Shown: piece after piece, positions 29,455 to 38,937 of the stretch
Numbering within the stretch: position 1 is the stretch's first letter
Layout: each line of letters opens with the position of its first letter
Source: Streptomyces roseolus
GTDB taxonomy: Bacteria; Actinomycetota; Actinomycetes; Streptomycetales; Streptomycetaceae
Assembly: GCF_014649855.1 (NCBI RefSeq)
Contig: NZ_BMTV01000048.1
Coordinates: forward strand, 1 to 41,604
Direction: 5' to 3'
Length of the DNA stretch: 41,604 nucleotides
The notes under the pieces: generated by a model
What the model saw: the letters and a program-made list of their open reading frames with translations, nothing else
What the model was told of the DNA's origin: nothing
The model's database searches: none
Position numbers and translations under genes: made by a program

Positions 29455-32022
29455 GTGAGGATTCCGATCCGGCACGTGGCCGGGAACGTGGTGTGGACGA
29501 CGCAGGGAACGGTGTGGGCCGTCTTCCGGGTGCAGGGCGCGCAGACCGCGCACGCCTCGCGGCGAGCCCGGCAGCAGCGGCTGGGGCATCTGGAGGCGCT
29601 GGTCAAGCAGCTGCGGGGGGAGTCGATGCTGCTGAGCCTGTGCCCGGCGGTCGACCCGGAGACCGTGGTGGCCCGGATGTGCGCGGACATCGACATGACC
29701 GCCTCGCCCCGGTACGCGGCGAGCGTGGAGATGCTGCACGGCCAGCTGGAGCAGCTGGAGCTGACCGGCCGCTCGGACTGGCTCGCGCTCCCGCTGCCGA
29801 TGCCGCGCAAGGAGGCGGTGCGCGAGGTCGTCGCGGCCGCGCGGGCCGAGGTGTCCCTGGCGCTGGGCCTGCTGCCCCGCCCGGTCTCCGCCCGGGAGGA
29901 GGAGCTGCGCCTGGTGCAGGCGCAGCGGCTGGCGTCGACGTGGCCGTCCGGGATCGGGCTGCGGCCGGCGTCCACGGCCGAAGTGCTGTGGATCTACGGG
30001 CACAGCGCCCGGCGCGGTCTGGCCGAGCCGGTACTGCCCGCCTCTGAGGGTGGGCAGCGGCTGCGGGGGCGGGGCCGGGGGGCGGCCTCGCTGGGCCAGG
30101 TGGTGCTCGCCGAGGGCGGGCTCCTCGGTACGGGCCTGGAGCAGGAGGGGCAGGAAGCAGCCGGCCGCAGGCGGCAGGTTCGGGGCAATCCGTTCGCGCG
30201 GCGGTGGGTCGAGGCGACGACCGAATGGGGCTCGTCGTACCAGGCGATGCTCGCGCTGGCGGAGATGCCCGAGGCATTCACGTTCCCCGGGTCGGAGTAC
30301 CTGGGGCAGCTGGACGACTTCTCGTTCCCGGTGGACTGGGTGGTGCGGCTGCACGTGGAGAGCGGCGCCGCGGCGGAGGCGAAGTCCCGGCGTCAGGCGC
30401 GTGAGCTGGCCCACCAGTACGAGCAGTACGACGGGGAGACGGCCGGGGTCCCGGCCAGCGTCGACAAGGCGGCGTCCGGCCTGGACGAGTTCCGCGACCG
30501 GCTGACGTCGTCGAAGACGGAGGTCGAGGTGCGGGCGATGACCGCGCTGTGCGTGTGGGGCGGCACCCCGGAGGAGGCGGAGCGGCGGGCGGGCGAGCTG
30601 GCCGGGCACTTCGCGGCCGGAGAGTACACGTTCGTCCGGCCGCGCGGTGAGCAGGAGTCGCTCTGGTACGGGATGCTGCCCGGGACGCGGACGCCGTCGG
30701 TGATGGCGCAGTACTCCCAGTACCTGCTGGCCCGCGACTTCGCGATGGCCGCGCCGTTCACCGGCAGCGCGCTGGGAGACGAGACGGGCCCGCTGTACGG
30801 GCTCCAGTTGGCCAATGGCGGGGTGCGGCCGGTGCTGTGCGACTGGTCGCGCGGGCCGCGGGAGAACACCTCGGCCGCGGCGGCGTGGGTCGGTGAGCTG
30901 GGCAGCGGCAAGAGCGTGGGGATGAAGTCGGCCATGTACTCGGTCCTCGCGGCCGGGCGGCGTCGGCACGGGGTCCGCCGGGGCCGGGTGGTGGTGGTGG
31001 ACCGGACCGAGCAGCAGGAATGGGTCCGCTTCGCCGAGGCCTGCCCCGGCGAGACGGAGATCATCACGATCGACGACCAGGCACGGATCTCCCTGGACCC
31101 GCTGCGGATCTTCACCGAGCCGGCGGAGGCGCAGCGGTTCACCGAGTCGTACCTGACGCTGCTGCTGGGGCTGTCGCCGATGAGCGAGGAGGGCATCGCT
31201 CTGTCGGAGGCGATCGAGGCCGTCCTCAAAGAGCCGCACCCCTCGATGCGGGTGCTGGTCGAGGAGCTGACCAACCGGGGCGCGGGCGGCGACGAGTTCG
31301 CGGCGCTGGCCGCGCGCCGACTGGCCGCCGCCCGCCGCAAGGACCTCGCGCGCGCGGTGTTCGACGAGACGCTGCCGGTCGTGCGGAACTCGACGGCGGA
31401 CAGTGTCGTCTTCGCGGTCCATTCTCTGGCGCTGCCGACGAAGGGTGAGCTGGAGGCGGGGCGGCTGGAGAAGCTGCAGTTCGAGAAGACGTTCGGGCGG
31501 GCGGTGATGTATCTGATCGCCGCCCTGTGCCGGAAGATCGCCTACGCCGCTCCGGACGAGTTCGCGGTGGCGATCTGGGACGAGTGCTGGTGGCTGACGT
31601 CCTCGCCCGAGGGGCTGGAGCTGGCGATCGAGCTGGTCAAGGACGGCCGCAAGCACAACGCCGGGGCGTGGTTCGGCGGGCACGACGAGGACGACATCGG
31701 TCCCGCCGACAGCGAGAAGGGGCAGATCCTGCGCGGTCTCATCCCGCGCAAGTGCCTGTTCCGGCACACGAACCGCAACCTCGCCGCCCGCGGCCTGGCG
31801 TTCCTGGGGTGCAGCGACCAGGACGAGGACCTCCTGTCGCTGGTCACCACCGGCCTGTCGCCCAACCGGCCGGACATGAACGACGAGGAGCGGGCCGCGC
31901 GGGCCGGTGAGTGCCTGCACCGTGATCTGACCGGCCGGATCGGCGCCATGCAGATCATCATCCCCGCCGACGAGGAGATCGCGGCCGCCATCCACTCCCA
32001 GCCCGTCCGGCAGGCCGTCTGA
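29455..32022 (+). CDS. VirB4-like conjugation ATPase
   Basis: 855 residues from a GTG three bases after the previous stop. The N-terminal half (about 1-470) is the VirB4/TraC-type domain. Walker A, VGELGSGKSVGMK, lies near 480-492, VVVVDRTEQQEW follows, Walker B, FAVAIWDECWWL, near 703-714, and the family's KDGRKHNAG region near 725. It powers assembly of the mating channel and substrate transfer at the inner face of the membrane. Length and motifs are normal, with no sign of decay. The next ATG overlaps the stop (TGATG). Confidence 0.9.
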   Translation: MRIPIRHVAGNVVWTTQGTVWAVFRVQGAQTAHASRRARQQRLGHLEALVKQLRGESMLLSLCPAVDPETVVARMCADIDMTASPRYAASVEMLHGQLEQLELTGRSDWLALPLPMPRKEAVREVVAAARAEVSLALGLLPRPVSAREEELRLVQAQRLASTWPSGIGLRPASTAEVLWIYGHSARRGLAEPVLPASEGGQRLRGRGRGAASLGQVVLAEGGLLGTGLEQEGQEAAGRRRQVRGNPFARRWVEATTEWGSSYQAMLALAEMPEAFTFPGSEYLGQLDDFSFPVDWVVRLHVESGAAAEAKSRRQARELAHQYEQYDGETAGVPASVDKAASGLDEFRDRLTSSKTEVEVRAMTALCVWGGTPEEAERRAGELAGHFAAGEYTFVRPRGEQESLWYGMLPGTRTPSVMAQYSQYLLARDFAMAAPFTGSALGDETGPLYGLQLANGGVRPVLCDWSRGPRENTSAAAAWVGELGSGKSVGMKSAMYSVLAAGRRRHGVRRGRVVVVDRTEQQEWVRFAEACPGETEIITIDDQARISLDPLRIFTEPAEAQRFTESYLTLLLGLSPMSEEGIALSEAIEAVLKEPHPSMRVLVEELTNRGAGGDEFAALAARRLAAARRKDLARAVFDETLPVVRNSTADSVVFAVHSLALPTKGELEAGRLEKLQFEKTFGRAVMYLIAALCRKIAYAAPDEFAVAIWDECWWLTSSPEGLELAIELVKDGRKHNAGAWFGGHDEDDIGPADSEKGQILRGLIPRKCLFRHTNRNLAARGLAFLGCSDQDEDLLSLVTTGLSPNRPDMNDEERAARAGECLHRDLTGRIGAMQIIIPADEEIAAAIHSQPVRQAV

Positions 32023-34751
32023 TGGCCCGCCGGCGCCTCTCGCGCAGCACTCCGCCCCCCGCGGCGGCCGGATTCAGGGGCCGGGCCACTGCGCTGGTGC
32101 GGTGGGCGCGGCCCGGCCGGGCGCTGCTGCTCGCGGTGGTGCTGCTGATGCTCGCCGGCCTCTCCTCGCTGCTGCTGGCCGCGGCCGCGACCGCCGCCCC
32201 CGACCCGACCCCGTCGCCGACCGTGCCGAACCTCCTGGTCCCGCCGGTCGACCCGGATAACCCGCTCGCCCCCGCGCCGGCCCTCGACCCGCCCGCGGAC
32301 GGCACCACGCTCGACGAAATCGGGCAGGAGGCCGAACGCAAGGCGGCCGCGCAGAGGAAGGAGCAGGAGCGCCGGGCGAAGGAGGCATGGGACAAGAAGG
32401 TGGAGGAGTACCTCGACAACGAGGCGTCCCGGGGCGGGGTGCTGTCCGCGTTCGAGGTGACCGACCGCAACGGCATCCCCGTCTCCGCCTACCGGGTCTA
32501 CGCCGACACCGGCGACTGGAACGACTGGGACCTGAAGATCGAGCACTTCCTCGTCGAGATGATGTTCCTCGGGAACAAGTGGCTGGTCTCCTTCGCGTGC
32601 TTCCTGATCTCCTGGGCGCTGTCGTTCTCCCTGGCCGGGCTGCTCCTCAAGCCCGCGCTGACGGTGTCGACGTCGCTGTACGGCGGGGTGATCGTGCAGC
32701 TGGGGCTGCCCGCTCTGTTCCTCACGTTCGCGATGGTGGTGGCGTCCTGGCACCTGCTGTTCGGCAACCGGGCGCGCGGGTGGGGCGAAATGGCGGCGGC
32801 ACTGGTCATCTCCGCACTCGCGCTCGGCGCGCTCGCCTCACCGCCGCAGATGCTGCTGTCCAAGGACCAGGGCGTCGTCGCCACCGTGCGTGATCTCGCG
32901 GTGGAGACCGCGGCGCTCGTCCTGGACAAGGAGGCCATCGACGCCGACAGCCCCGACCGGACGACGGCGAGCGGGACGTGGGAGAAGGCGGGAGAAGGAG
33001 ACACCGCAGGAAAGCGGGTGCGCAACTCACCCTCTTCGATCTCCCGGCCCATCACCGACGCCCTGGTGGACGCCTTCGTGGCCCGGCCGGCGATGATGCT
33101 CTCCTACGGCCGGACCTTCTCCGACGCCCAGGGCAGCGGCCCGAAGTGCGGCACGCTGTTCCGCCAGTCCCGCATCTCCCAGGCGGTCTTCGACAAGGAG
33201 ATCGACGAGATCCTGGCCTCCGACAAGAAGCTGGCCGCGGAGATCCCGTATATCGGCGGCGTCGTCGGCGACCTCGTGGAGGGCATCACGGGCCCCACCG
33301 ATGGGGTCATCCGCGAGAAGCTCGCCGCCGAAGGGCCTTTGAAGAAGTTCGAGGAGGCGTGCGTCAAGGACGGCGCGGCGTCGGCGAAGAAGGCCAGCAT
33401 GGAAAAGGTCGGCGGCGCGTTCTTCATGGTCATCGCCGCTTTCCTGACCTGCATCTTCATGATCACACTGACGGCCGGGTTCCTCTTCGCCCAGCTCCAG
33501 ATCGCCATCGAGGCGATGATCGCCAAGGTCGCGCTCGCCGCCGGAGTCCTGCCCGGCCCCGGACGCGGCTGGCTGTGGGACCGGGCCACCGCCATCGCCC
33601 GCGCCCTGGCACTCATGCTCGTCTCCGTCGCGTCGGTCGCCGTGTTCATCGTCGTGGTCAACGCCGTCCTCAACGCCCCCGACAGCGATCTGCCCGGTGG
33701 GATCACCATCCGGTTCGTCATGCTCGACTTCGTCGTCCTGGGCGCCTTCGTCTACCGCAAGCGTCTGGCGCGGGCGACCCGCGGCCTCGCGGTCCGCGCC
33801 CGTGCCCGGGTCGGCTCCAGCGTGATGGGCGGCACCGCCGCGCCCCCGCTCTCGTCCCCCAAACAGGGCGGGGCGGCCCGCAAGCTGGCACTGGGCGGCC
33901 TCGCGCTCGGCGCGATGGCCCTGACCGGCGGCGGCAGTGCGGCCGTCGGTCTCGGCCGGGCCGGCGCCGCCCGTACCGCCACCAGCCTCGGCGGGATGGC
34001 GCTGCGTGGCACCGGCCGGGCCGTCGCCGGTACCGCCCGGCTCGCCGGCCGCACCGCCGTGGGCAGTGCCCGGATCGCGGCGAAGACCACACGGTTCGGC
34101 CTCCAGGCGACCATCGGACTGCCGGTGTACGGGCCGAGAGCGGCGCGTCGTGTCGGCGCCGCGGCCACGGCTCTGCCCGGCCGGCTCGCTTCCGCCCGCG
34201 CGGCCGCGGGCGCACGAGCACGACGAGCGGTCCAGGCGGTCCACCAGAGCACGGTGGCGCCGGCGGCGAACTTCGTCGGCGAGGGCGTCCACAACATGCG
34301 CTCGCTCGGCCGGATCGTGACCGGCCGCGGCGGACTCGGCGTCTACCAGGCCCCGAACCGACCCGGGCCGTTCCCGCCGCCCCCGCCGCGCCGGCCGCGG
34401 CCCCGTTTCGCTCCGCCGCCCCGCCCGGCCCACCCGCCGGCCGCCGCCCCTGCTCCGGCTCCTGTCCCGGCGCCGGTTCGGCGAGGGCGTCCCGCGCCGC
34501 CGATCGCGCAGCCACCGGCCGGACCGAACCAGGCCCGTCTCCGGCAGCGGCTGCACCGCATCCAGGCCCAGCAGACGCCGGCCGCCGCTGCTCCGCCGTC
34601 CCCGGCGCCCCAGCCCCCGCAGGCGGCCCCGGCAGCTGTGCAGCCGACTCCCGCCGCGCAGCCCTCGCCCGCTCCGCCGCGGGCGCGGCGCGCCCCCCGC
34701 CCGGCGCCGCCGCTCAACCCGGCGCCGCCGCGGCGCCCGAGGCGGCCGTGA
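32022..34751 (+). CDS. VirB6/TrbL-like polytopic membrane protein
   Basis: 909 residues. A signal-like helix lies at about 36-60 (LLLAVVLLMLAGLSSLLLAAAATAA), then a periplasm-like Pro-rich and charged part. Several helices follow at about 190-275 (WLVSFACFLISWALSFSLAGLL, LGLPALFLTFAMVVASWHLLF, AALVISALALGALA) and about 465-580 (FFMVIAAFLTCIFMITLTAGFLFAQL, ALALMLVSVASVAVFIVVV, FVMLDFVVLGAFVY). The C-terminal 130 residues are extremely Pro/Ala/Arg-rich and disordered. It forms the channel core in the inner membrane. The stop overlaps the hydrolase GTG (GTGA). Confidence 0.82.
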   Translation: MARRRLSRSTPPPAAAGFRGRATALVRWARPGRALLLAVVLLMLAGLSSLLLAAAATAAPDPTPSPTVPNLLVPPVDPDNPLAPAPALDPPADGTTLDEIGQEAERKAAAQRKEQERRAKEAWDKKVEEYLDNEASRGGVLSAFEVTDRNGIPVSAYRVYADTGDWNDWDLKIEHFLVEMMFLGNKWLVSFACFLISWALSFSLAGLLLKPALTVSTSLYGGVIVQLGLPALFLTFAMVVASWHLLFGNRARGWGEMAAALVISALALGALASPPQMLLSKDQGVVATVRDLAVETAALVLDKEAIDADSPDRTTASGTWEKAGEGDTAGKRVRNSPSSISRPITDALVDAFVARPAMMLSYGRTFSDAQGSGPKCGTLFRQSRISQAVFDKEIDEILASDKKLAAEIPYIGGVVGDLVEGITGPTDGVIREKLAAEGPLKKFEEACVKDGAASAKKASMEKVGGAFFMVIAAFLTCIFMITLTAGFLFAQLQIAIEAMIAKVALAAGVLPGPGRGWLWDRATAIARALALMLVSVASVAVFIVVVNAVLNAPDSDLPGGITIRFVMLDFVVLGAFVYRKRLARATRGLAVRARARVGSSVMGGTAAPPLSSPKQGGAARKLALGGLALGAMALTGGGSAAVGLGRAGAARTATSLGGMALRGTGRAVAGTARLAGRTAVGSARIAAKTTRFGLQATIGLPVYGPRAARRVGAAATALPGRLASARAAAGARARRAVQAVHQSTVAPAANFVGEGVHNMRSLGRIVTGRGGLGVYQAPNRPGPFPPPPPRRPRPRFAPPPRPAHPPAAAPAPAPVPAPVRRGRPAPPIAQPPAGPNQARLRQRLHRIQAQQTPAAAAPPSPAPQPPQAAPAAVQPTPAAQPSPAPPRARRAPRPAPPLNPAPPRRPRRP

Positions 34752-35941
34752 AGACCCCTACGAAGGCGGCGCTGGCCGGTGCGGTGCTGCTCTCGCCGCT
34801 GGCGCTCGTCCTGGGGCTGGTGGTCCTGTTCGTCGCGGCCGTCGCCAACGGCGCCGCCGGCCACGAAGAAGAGACCCGCGCCGCGGCCGGCGAACCGGGG
34901 CCGTCGGCCGCGGCACCGGCCGGCGTCTCCGGGATCGGGCCGGTCGTCCTCGACGCCTACGTGCGGGCCGCGGCCGCGATGACCACGCTGCGCCCGAAGT
35001 GCAAGGGGATGCGCTGGTCGGTCGTCGCCGGCATCGGCCGGGTCGAATCGAACCACGCCGCCGGGCGCGACGTCGCCGCGAACGGCGCGGTGACCCCCCG
35101 GATCTACGGCGTGCGGCTCAACGGCTCGGGCGCCGGCGGGAACACGAGCGTCCACAGCGACACCGACCACGGCGCCCTGGACGGCGACACCGTCTATGAC
35201 CGAGCGGTCGGACCCATGCAGTTCATCCCCTCCACCTGGAGGGGGCCCTCCGGGCAGGACGGCAACGGCGACGGCGCCAAGGACCCCCACAACATCTACG
35301 ACGCCGCGCAGGCCACCGCCGTCTACCTGTGCGGCACCGGCCCCAGCGACCTCGGCGACGACGCTCAGCTACGCAAGGCCGTGCTGCGCTACAACCAGTC
35401 CGGGGCGTACGCCGACGAGGTCCTCGGGCACGTCCACGCCTACGACAGGCTCGGCACCGCAGGCTCCGGCGTCGGCACCGTCCAGATCTCCGGCACGGGT
35501 CGTGGGCCCGACGCCCTGCGCCGTGCGGCCGTGCATCTCGGCGTCCCCTACTCATGGGGCGGCGGCACCCCCAGCGGGCCCTCGACCGGGTTCTGCGACG
35601 GCACGAACGGCTACCTCAACGGCCGCTGTTCCGCGTCGGTCACCGTCGGTTTCGACTGCTCCAGCCTTGTCCAAAACGCCTATTGGCCCTCGCTGCAACT
35701 CCCCCGCGTCGCGTCCGCCCAGTACAGCGCCACCTCACAGCGCTCCGTCCCACGCGACAGCCTCCAGCCCGGAGACCTGCTCTTCTGGTCGCATGGCGGG
35801 ACCGGCGGCATCTATCACGTCGCTCTCTATGCTGGCGACGGCAACGTCCTGCACGCCCCCCGCACCGGAAAGACGGTCGAGGTCGTCCCGCTCGCCACCG
35901 CGATGCCCGAACGCGACTACTACGGCGCCACCCGCCCCTGA
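34748..35941 (+). CDS. bifunctional peptidoglycan hydrolase (SLT + NlpC/P60)
   Basis: 397 residues. One N-terminal membrane helix (about 8-32). A lytic-transglycosylase-like domain at about 50-230 with WSVVAGIGRVESNHAAGRD (catalytic Glu near 99), GPMQFIPSTW and YNQSGAYADEVL. An NlpC/P60 peptidase domain at about 255-397 with FDCSSLVQNAYW (Cys near 303), IYHVALYAGDG (His near 357) and a later His in LHAPRTG. Both catalytic sets look intact. VirB1-type enzyme that opens the wall for the mating channel. Last gene of the first transfer operon. Confidence 0.9.
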   Translation: MKTPTKAALAGAVLLSPLALVLGLVVLFVAAVANGAAGHEEETRAAAGEPGPSAAAPAGVSGIGPVVLDAYVRAAAAMTTLRPKCKGMRWSVVAGIGRVESNHAAGRDVAANGAVTPRIYGVRLNGSGAGGNTSVHSDTDHGALDGDTVYDRAVGPMQFIPSTWRGPSGQDGNGDGAKDPHNIYDAAQATAVYLCGTGPSDLGDDAQLRKAVLRYNQSGAYADEVLGHVHAYDRLGTAGSGVGTVQISGTGRGPDALRRAAVHLGVPYSWGGGTPSGPSTGFCDGTNGYLNGRCSASVTVGFDCSSLVQNAYWPSLQLPRVASAQYSATSQRSVPRDSLQPGDLLFWSHGGTGGIYHVALYAGDGNVLHAPRTGKTVEVVPLATAMPERDYYGATRP

Positions 35942-35996
35942 TCGGCGTGGAAGCCCGCGGCAGACACCTCCGCCGCGGTCCACCCGAAGGTATCCG

Positions 35997-36023
35997 GTCC
36001 GCCCGAAGAATTTTCGGGCGGAC
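35997..36023 (+). terminator. hairpin terminator of first transfer operon
   Basis: Perfect 11-bp arms GTCCGCCCGAA/TTCGGGCGGAC with a GAATT loop, 56 bp after the hydrolase stop. It partly overlaps the shared upstream element copy 2. Confidence 0.65.
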
Positions 36024-36070
36024 CTGTCACGTTCCGGCTCCTGGCGCTCCTTGCGGGGGTGAACGGCGGC
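36008..36070 (+). promoter_or_regulatory. shared upstream element, copy 2
   Basis: GAATTTTCGGGC, CTGTCACGTTC (36024-36034) and CTCCTTGCGGGGGTGAAC (36047-36064) match copy 1 at 27084-27150 in order and nearly in spacing. It lies before the second transfer operon. Confidence 0.6.
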
Positions 36071-36104
36071 GCAAGGGCCGTCTCGGACCTTCGGGGAGGG
36101 GCTT

Positions 36105-36182
36105 GTGACAGAGGAGAACCTGGCCGGGTGCCGGAAGGCCACGGTGGGAGCGCCGGGCGGCGGGCCGGCGGCGATGGCGTGA
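36105..36182 (+). CDS. possible 25-residue leader peptide
   Basis: GTG at 36105 with GGGGAGGGG just upstream, reading MTEENLAGCRKATVGAPGGG... and stopping at TGA (36180-36182), which overlaps the ATG of the next gene. The good ribosome site and the stop/start overlap suggest it is translated and couples translation of the next gene, which has no good site of its own. Confidence 0.45.
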   Translation: MTEENLAGCRKATVGAPGGGPAAMA

Positions 36183-36670
36183 TGGCGGATGCTCTGAACG
36201 GCACGCTCCCGTCCCTGGTGGCGGGGGTGGTGGAGGGCGTGCGGCCGTATGTGGGGTGGCTCGTCCTGCTGGGGGCGGTCGGCGGTGTGGGGTGGGTGGC
36301 CGGGTGGGTGTGGTGGCTGCGCCGGGCTCGGACCGCGCTCGGGTCCCGGACGGTCGTCGACCTGGTGCCGTCACGGGACTTCGATCCGTCGGCCGAGGAG
36401 ATCGGGCGGCACGCGGCGCGGCTGGCGCGGGTGCCGGCGGCGGCCGGGTGGCTGCCGCGCCGGGCATCGGGGGTGCGAATGCGGCACTGGAGCGACGGCG
36501 GGCGGCTGGCGACCCGGTTGGAGGGCCCGGCGCAGTCGGCGGGTCTGCTGCGGCTGCCGTCGTTCCCCGACGTCGAGGTGCTGGAGACCGGCCGGGCGGG
36601 CGGCGCCGTGCGGCCGGTCCGGTTCGCGGGCGTCGCCCCGCTCCCGAAGGACCGCAAGGAGAAGCCCTGA
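36182..36670 (+). CDS. single-pass membrane protein of second transfer operon
   Basis: 162 residues. One membrane helix (YVGWLVLLGAVGGVGWVAGWVWWL, about 22-46), then a basic stop-transfer and a cytoplasmic domain starting RTVVDLVPSRDFDPSAEEIGRHAARLARVP, a pattern similar to the start of the next protein (VVDLVPVSG). It overlaps the coupling ATPase gene (TGATG), so it probably anchors or partners that ATPase, as small membrane proteins do for VirD4-like enzymes. Confidence 0.72.
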   Translation: MADALNGTLPSLVAGVVEGVRPYVGWLVLLGAVGGVGWVAGWVWWLRRARTALGSRTVVDLVPSRDFDPSAEEIGRHAARLARVPAAAGWLPRRASGVRMRHWSDGGRLATRLEGPAQSAGLLRLPSFPDVEVLETGRAGGAVRPVRFAGVAPLPKDRKEKP

Positions 36671-38937
36671 TGCCGAAGAAGCAACCGAAGGACGCCCCGG
36701 GCAGGACGTATGTGGCGCGGGCGGAGCTGGTGCTGGCGCGGGCGGATCACCGCCGTCTCGCCGCCGCGAGCCTCACCCCCGACCCGTTGCAGATGATGGC
36801 GGCGGCCTGCGCCCACGTGGACAGCGAGCGGGGGGAGCGGGCCGACCTGGTCGTGGATCTGGTGCCGGTGTCGGGACGGAGGGTGGCGAGGTGGCGGCGC
36901 CGGCTGATGCGGCGTGCGGCGCGGCGCGGCCCGTCGGCGTACGGGGAGCAGATCGCCCCCGCCGGCGGCGGGGGCGGCAGTGGCGGTGGGGGTGGGGCGT
37001 GGTTCGGGCAGGTGGCGGCGGGGCTGACCGGGGGCGCGGGCGGTGCGAAGGCGTCCGGGGCGCGGAGGGCTTCCTCGCCACGGCAGACGGATCTGGCGGA
37101 CGGGGTGGGCAAGTTCCTGCCGTCGGCGGACACGCAGGTGTTCGCGGTGCAGGTCCTGGTCCGGGTCGAGGCGCGGCACCCGGCGCGGGCCCGGACGCTG
37201 CTGCACCAGGTGATGGCCGTGATGGACGCCTGGCGCGGGGAGAACTGGTGGCGGCCGGTGGGACCGCGGCGGACGGGGTGGCGCCCGTACAGCAGTGTGT
37301 GGTGGCGCCGGGCCTCGTTCGACCGGCGGTATCGGACGGGTGAGTTCGCCCCGGTGAAACGGCAGTGGGTGACGGCGCGGGAGGTCGCCGCGCTGCTGAA
37401 GCCGGCGTCCGTGCACTGTGTGGCGGCGAACGTGGTGCGGACCGGAGGGGTGGTGCCGCCGGCGCCGTCGCAGCTGCCGGAGTGGACCGGGCAGCCGGGC
37501 GTCGTGCCGCTGGGCCGGGTCCTGGGCACCGACGGCCGTGTCCGGCTGGCCGCCGTCCCGCAGAAGGATGTGCTGTTCGGCGCCTCGTTCGGAAAGTCCG
37601 GGTTCGGCAAGTCCGAGCTGGCGCTGGTGCAGGCCGTGACGCTCGCGTACGGCGGGACCGGGATCTGGTTCCTCGACCCGCACGGCGCGGCGGTGAAGCG
37701 GGCACTGCCCTACCTGACGCACCCGGCGTTGCGCGATCGGGTGTGGCTGATCGACCTGAGCGCGAAGGACCCGGATTCGCGGGTCGGGTCGTGGAACCCG
37801 TTGTCGATGGAGGGGCGTACCGCGGCCGAGGTCCAGGACGTGATCGGGGCGGTGGTCGGCGGGCTGGCGTCCGCGCAGGGATGGGGGGACGGGGCGCCGC
37901 GTGCGCGTGCGATCCTGTCGCACGCTGTGCAGGTGCTGGCCCATGTGGCGCTGGAGATGTGCCGGCGCGGCCGCCCCGACCTCCAGCCCACCCTGTTCTC
38001 GATCACCCGGCTGCTCACGGACGAGGAGTGGCGCGCGGAGGTCTTGGAGTACCTGCCCGCCCGGCTGCGGCGGTTCTGGCAGACGACGTTTCCCCGCTAT
38101 GAGGGCGGCGCGGTGCCGGTCGTGACCCAGACCCTGGAGCAGCTGGAGACGTCGGACTCGTTGAAGGCGTTCCTGGGGCAGTCGCGGTCGACGTACGACG
38201 TGCGGGCCGCGATGGACACCTCGCGGATCGTGCTGCTGCGGTGCTCGGGCACCGGCTCGGCGGATCAGATCATCACCTCGCTGCTGCTGTTCGACCTGTT
38301 CCGGGCCGGCTGCTCACGCGAAGGGATCGACCAGGACCTGCTCGCGGCGATGTTCGCGTTCTGCGACGAGCTGACCGCGATCGACGGCTCCTCGCGCGGC
38401 TACGTCGCCGCGATCCTGGAGCAGCTGCGCAAGTACGAGCTGCGGCTGATGGGCATGACGCAGATGGCGATGCGGCTGAGCGCCGAGACGCGGATGGCGC
38501 TCATGCAGAACCAGTCGCTGCTGTCGGCGTCGGCGGCCGACAGCGACGAAGCCGCGTTCGTCACCAAGCGGATGGAGCCGGTGGCCCCGCAGACGCTGAT
38601 GTCGCTGCCGAAGTGGACCTACGTGATGTCCACGATGCTCCGCGGCGAGCGGACCACTCCTTTCCGGGTCTCCGGTGTGCCGCTGCACCAGGTCTTCGCC
38701 GACTACCACCACCCCGAGCTGCTGCCCGAGCTGGAGAAAGCCGTGGACGTAAGCCTGCGGCGGCGCACCGTCCGCTCGGTCCTGCGCGACCTCGACGGCG
38801 ATGACACCGGCCGTCTGCTGGGCCTGGACGACCGGATCCTCGCCGAACTCTCCGCCCTGCGCCCCGCCTCCGCGGCACCGGCACCGGTTCCGCAGCCCAC
38901 CGTTTTGACCTCGACCAGCGGAAGCGAGATCGGCTGA
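36670..38937 (+). CDS. VirD4/TraG-like coupling ATPase
   Basis: 755 residues. The N-terminal 300 residues carry no membrane helix and include a Gly-rich linker (about 95-125). Walker A, GASFGKSGFGKSELAL, lies near 303-318; a WFLDPHGAAVKR motif near 337-348; AMFAFCDELTAID (Walker B-like DE) near 559-571; and MGMTQMAMRLSAE follows. This is the FtsK/HerA-type motor fold of coupling proteins that feed DNA-relaxase complexes to the channel. The membrane anchor is probably supplied by the preceding protein. It overlaps the replication-relaxation gene (TGATGA). Confidence 0.85.
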   Translation: MPKKQPKDAPGRTYVARAELVLARADHRRLAAASLTPDPLQMMAAACAHVDSERGERADLVVDLVPVSGRRVARWRRRLMRRAARRGPSAYGEQIAPAGGGGGSGGGGGAWFGQVAAGLTGGAGGAKASGARRASSPRQTDLADGVGKFLPSADTQVFAVQVLVRVEARHPARARTLLHQVMAVMDAWRGENWWRPVGPRRTGWRPYSSVWWRRASFDRRYRTGEFAPVKRQWVTAREVAALLKPASVHCVAANVVRTGGVVPPAPSQLPEWTGQPGVVPLGRVLGTDGRVRLAAVPQKDVLFGASFGKSGFGKSELALVQAVTLAYGGTGIWFLDPHGAAVKRALPYLTHPALRDRVWLIDLSAKDPDSRVGSWNPLSMEGRTAAEVQDVIGAVVGGLASAQGWGDGAPRARAILSHAVQVLAHVALEMCRRGRPDLQPTLFSITRLLTDEEWRAEVLEYLPARLRRFWQTTFPRYEGGAVPVVTQTLEQLETSDSLKAFLGQSRSTYDVRAAMDTSRIVLLRCSGTGSADQIITSLLLFDLFRAGCSREGIDQDLLAAMFAFCDELTAIDGSSRGYVAAILEQLRKYELRLMGMTQMAMRLSAETRMALMQNQSLLSASAADSDEAAFVTKRMEPVAPQTLMSLPKWTYVMSTMLRGERTTPFRVSGVPLHQVFADYHHPELLPELEKAVDVSLRRRTVRSVLRDLDGDDTGRLLGLDDRILAELSALRPASAAPAPVPQPTVLTSTSGSEIG

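Noticed and set aside
28204..31995. A 1263-codon minus-strand frame opposite the transfer genes
   Set aside because: Shadow of the VirB4-like and neighbouring genes; Arg/Pro/His-rich without any family motif.
32978..34747. Extended N-terminus of the cell-wall hydrolase
   Set aside because: This part overlaps the VirB6-like gene in another frame; the GTG at 34748 starts a proper membrane helix and forms the usual GTGA overlap.
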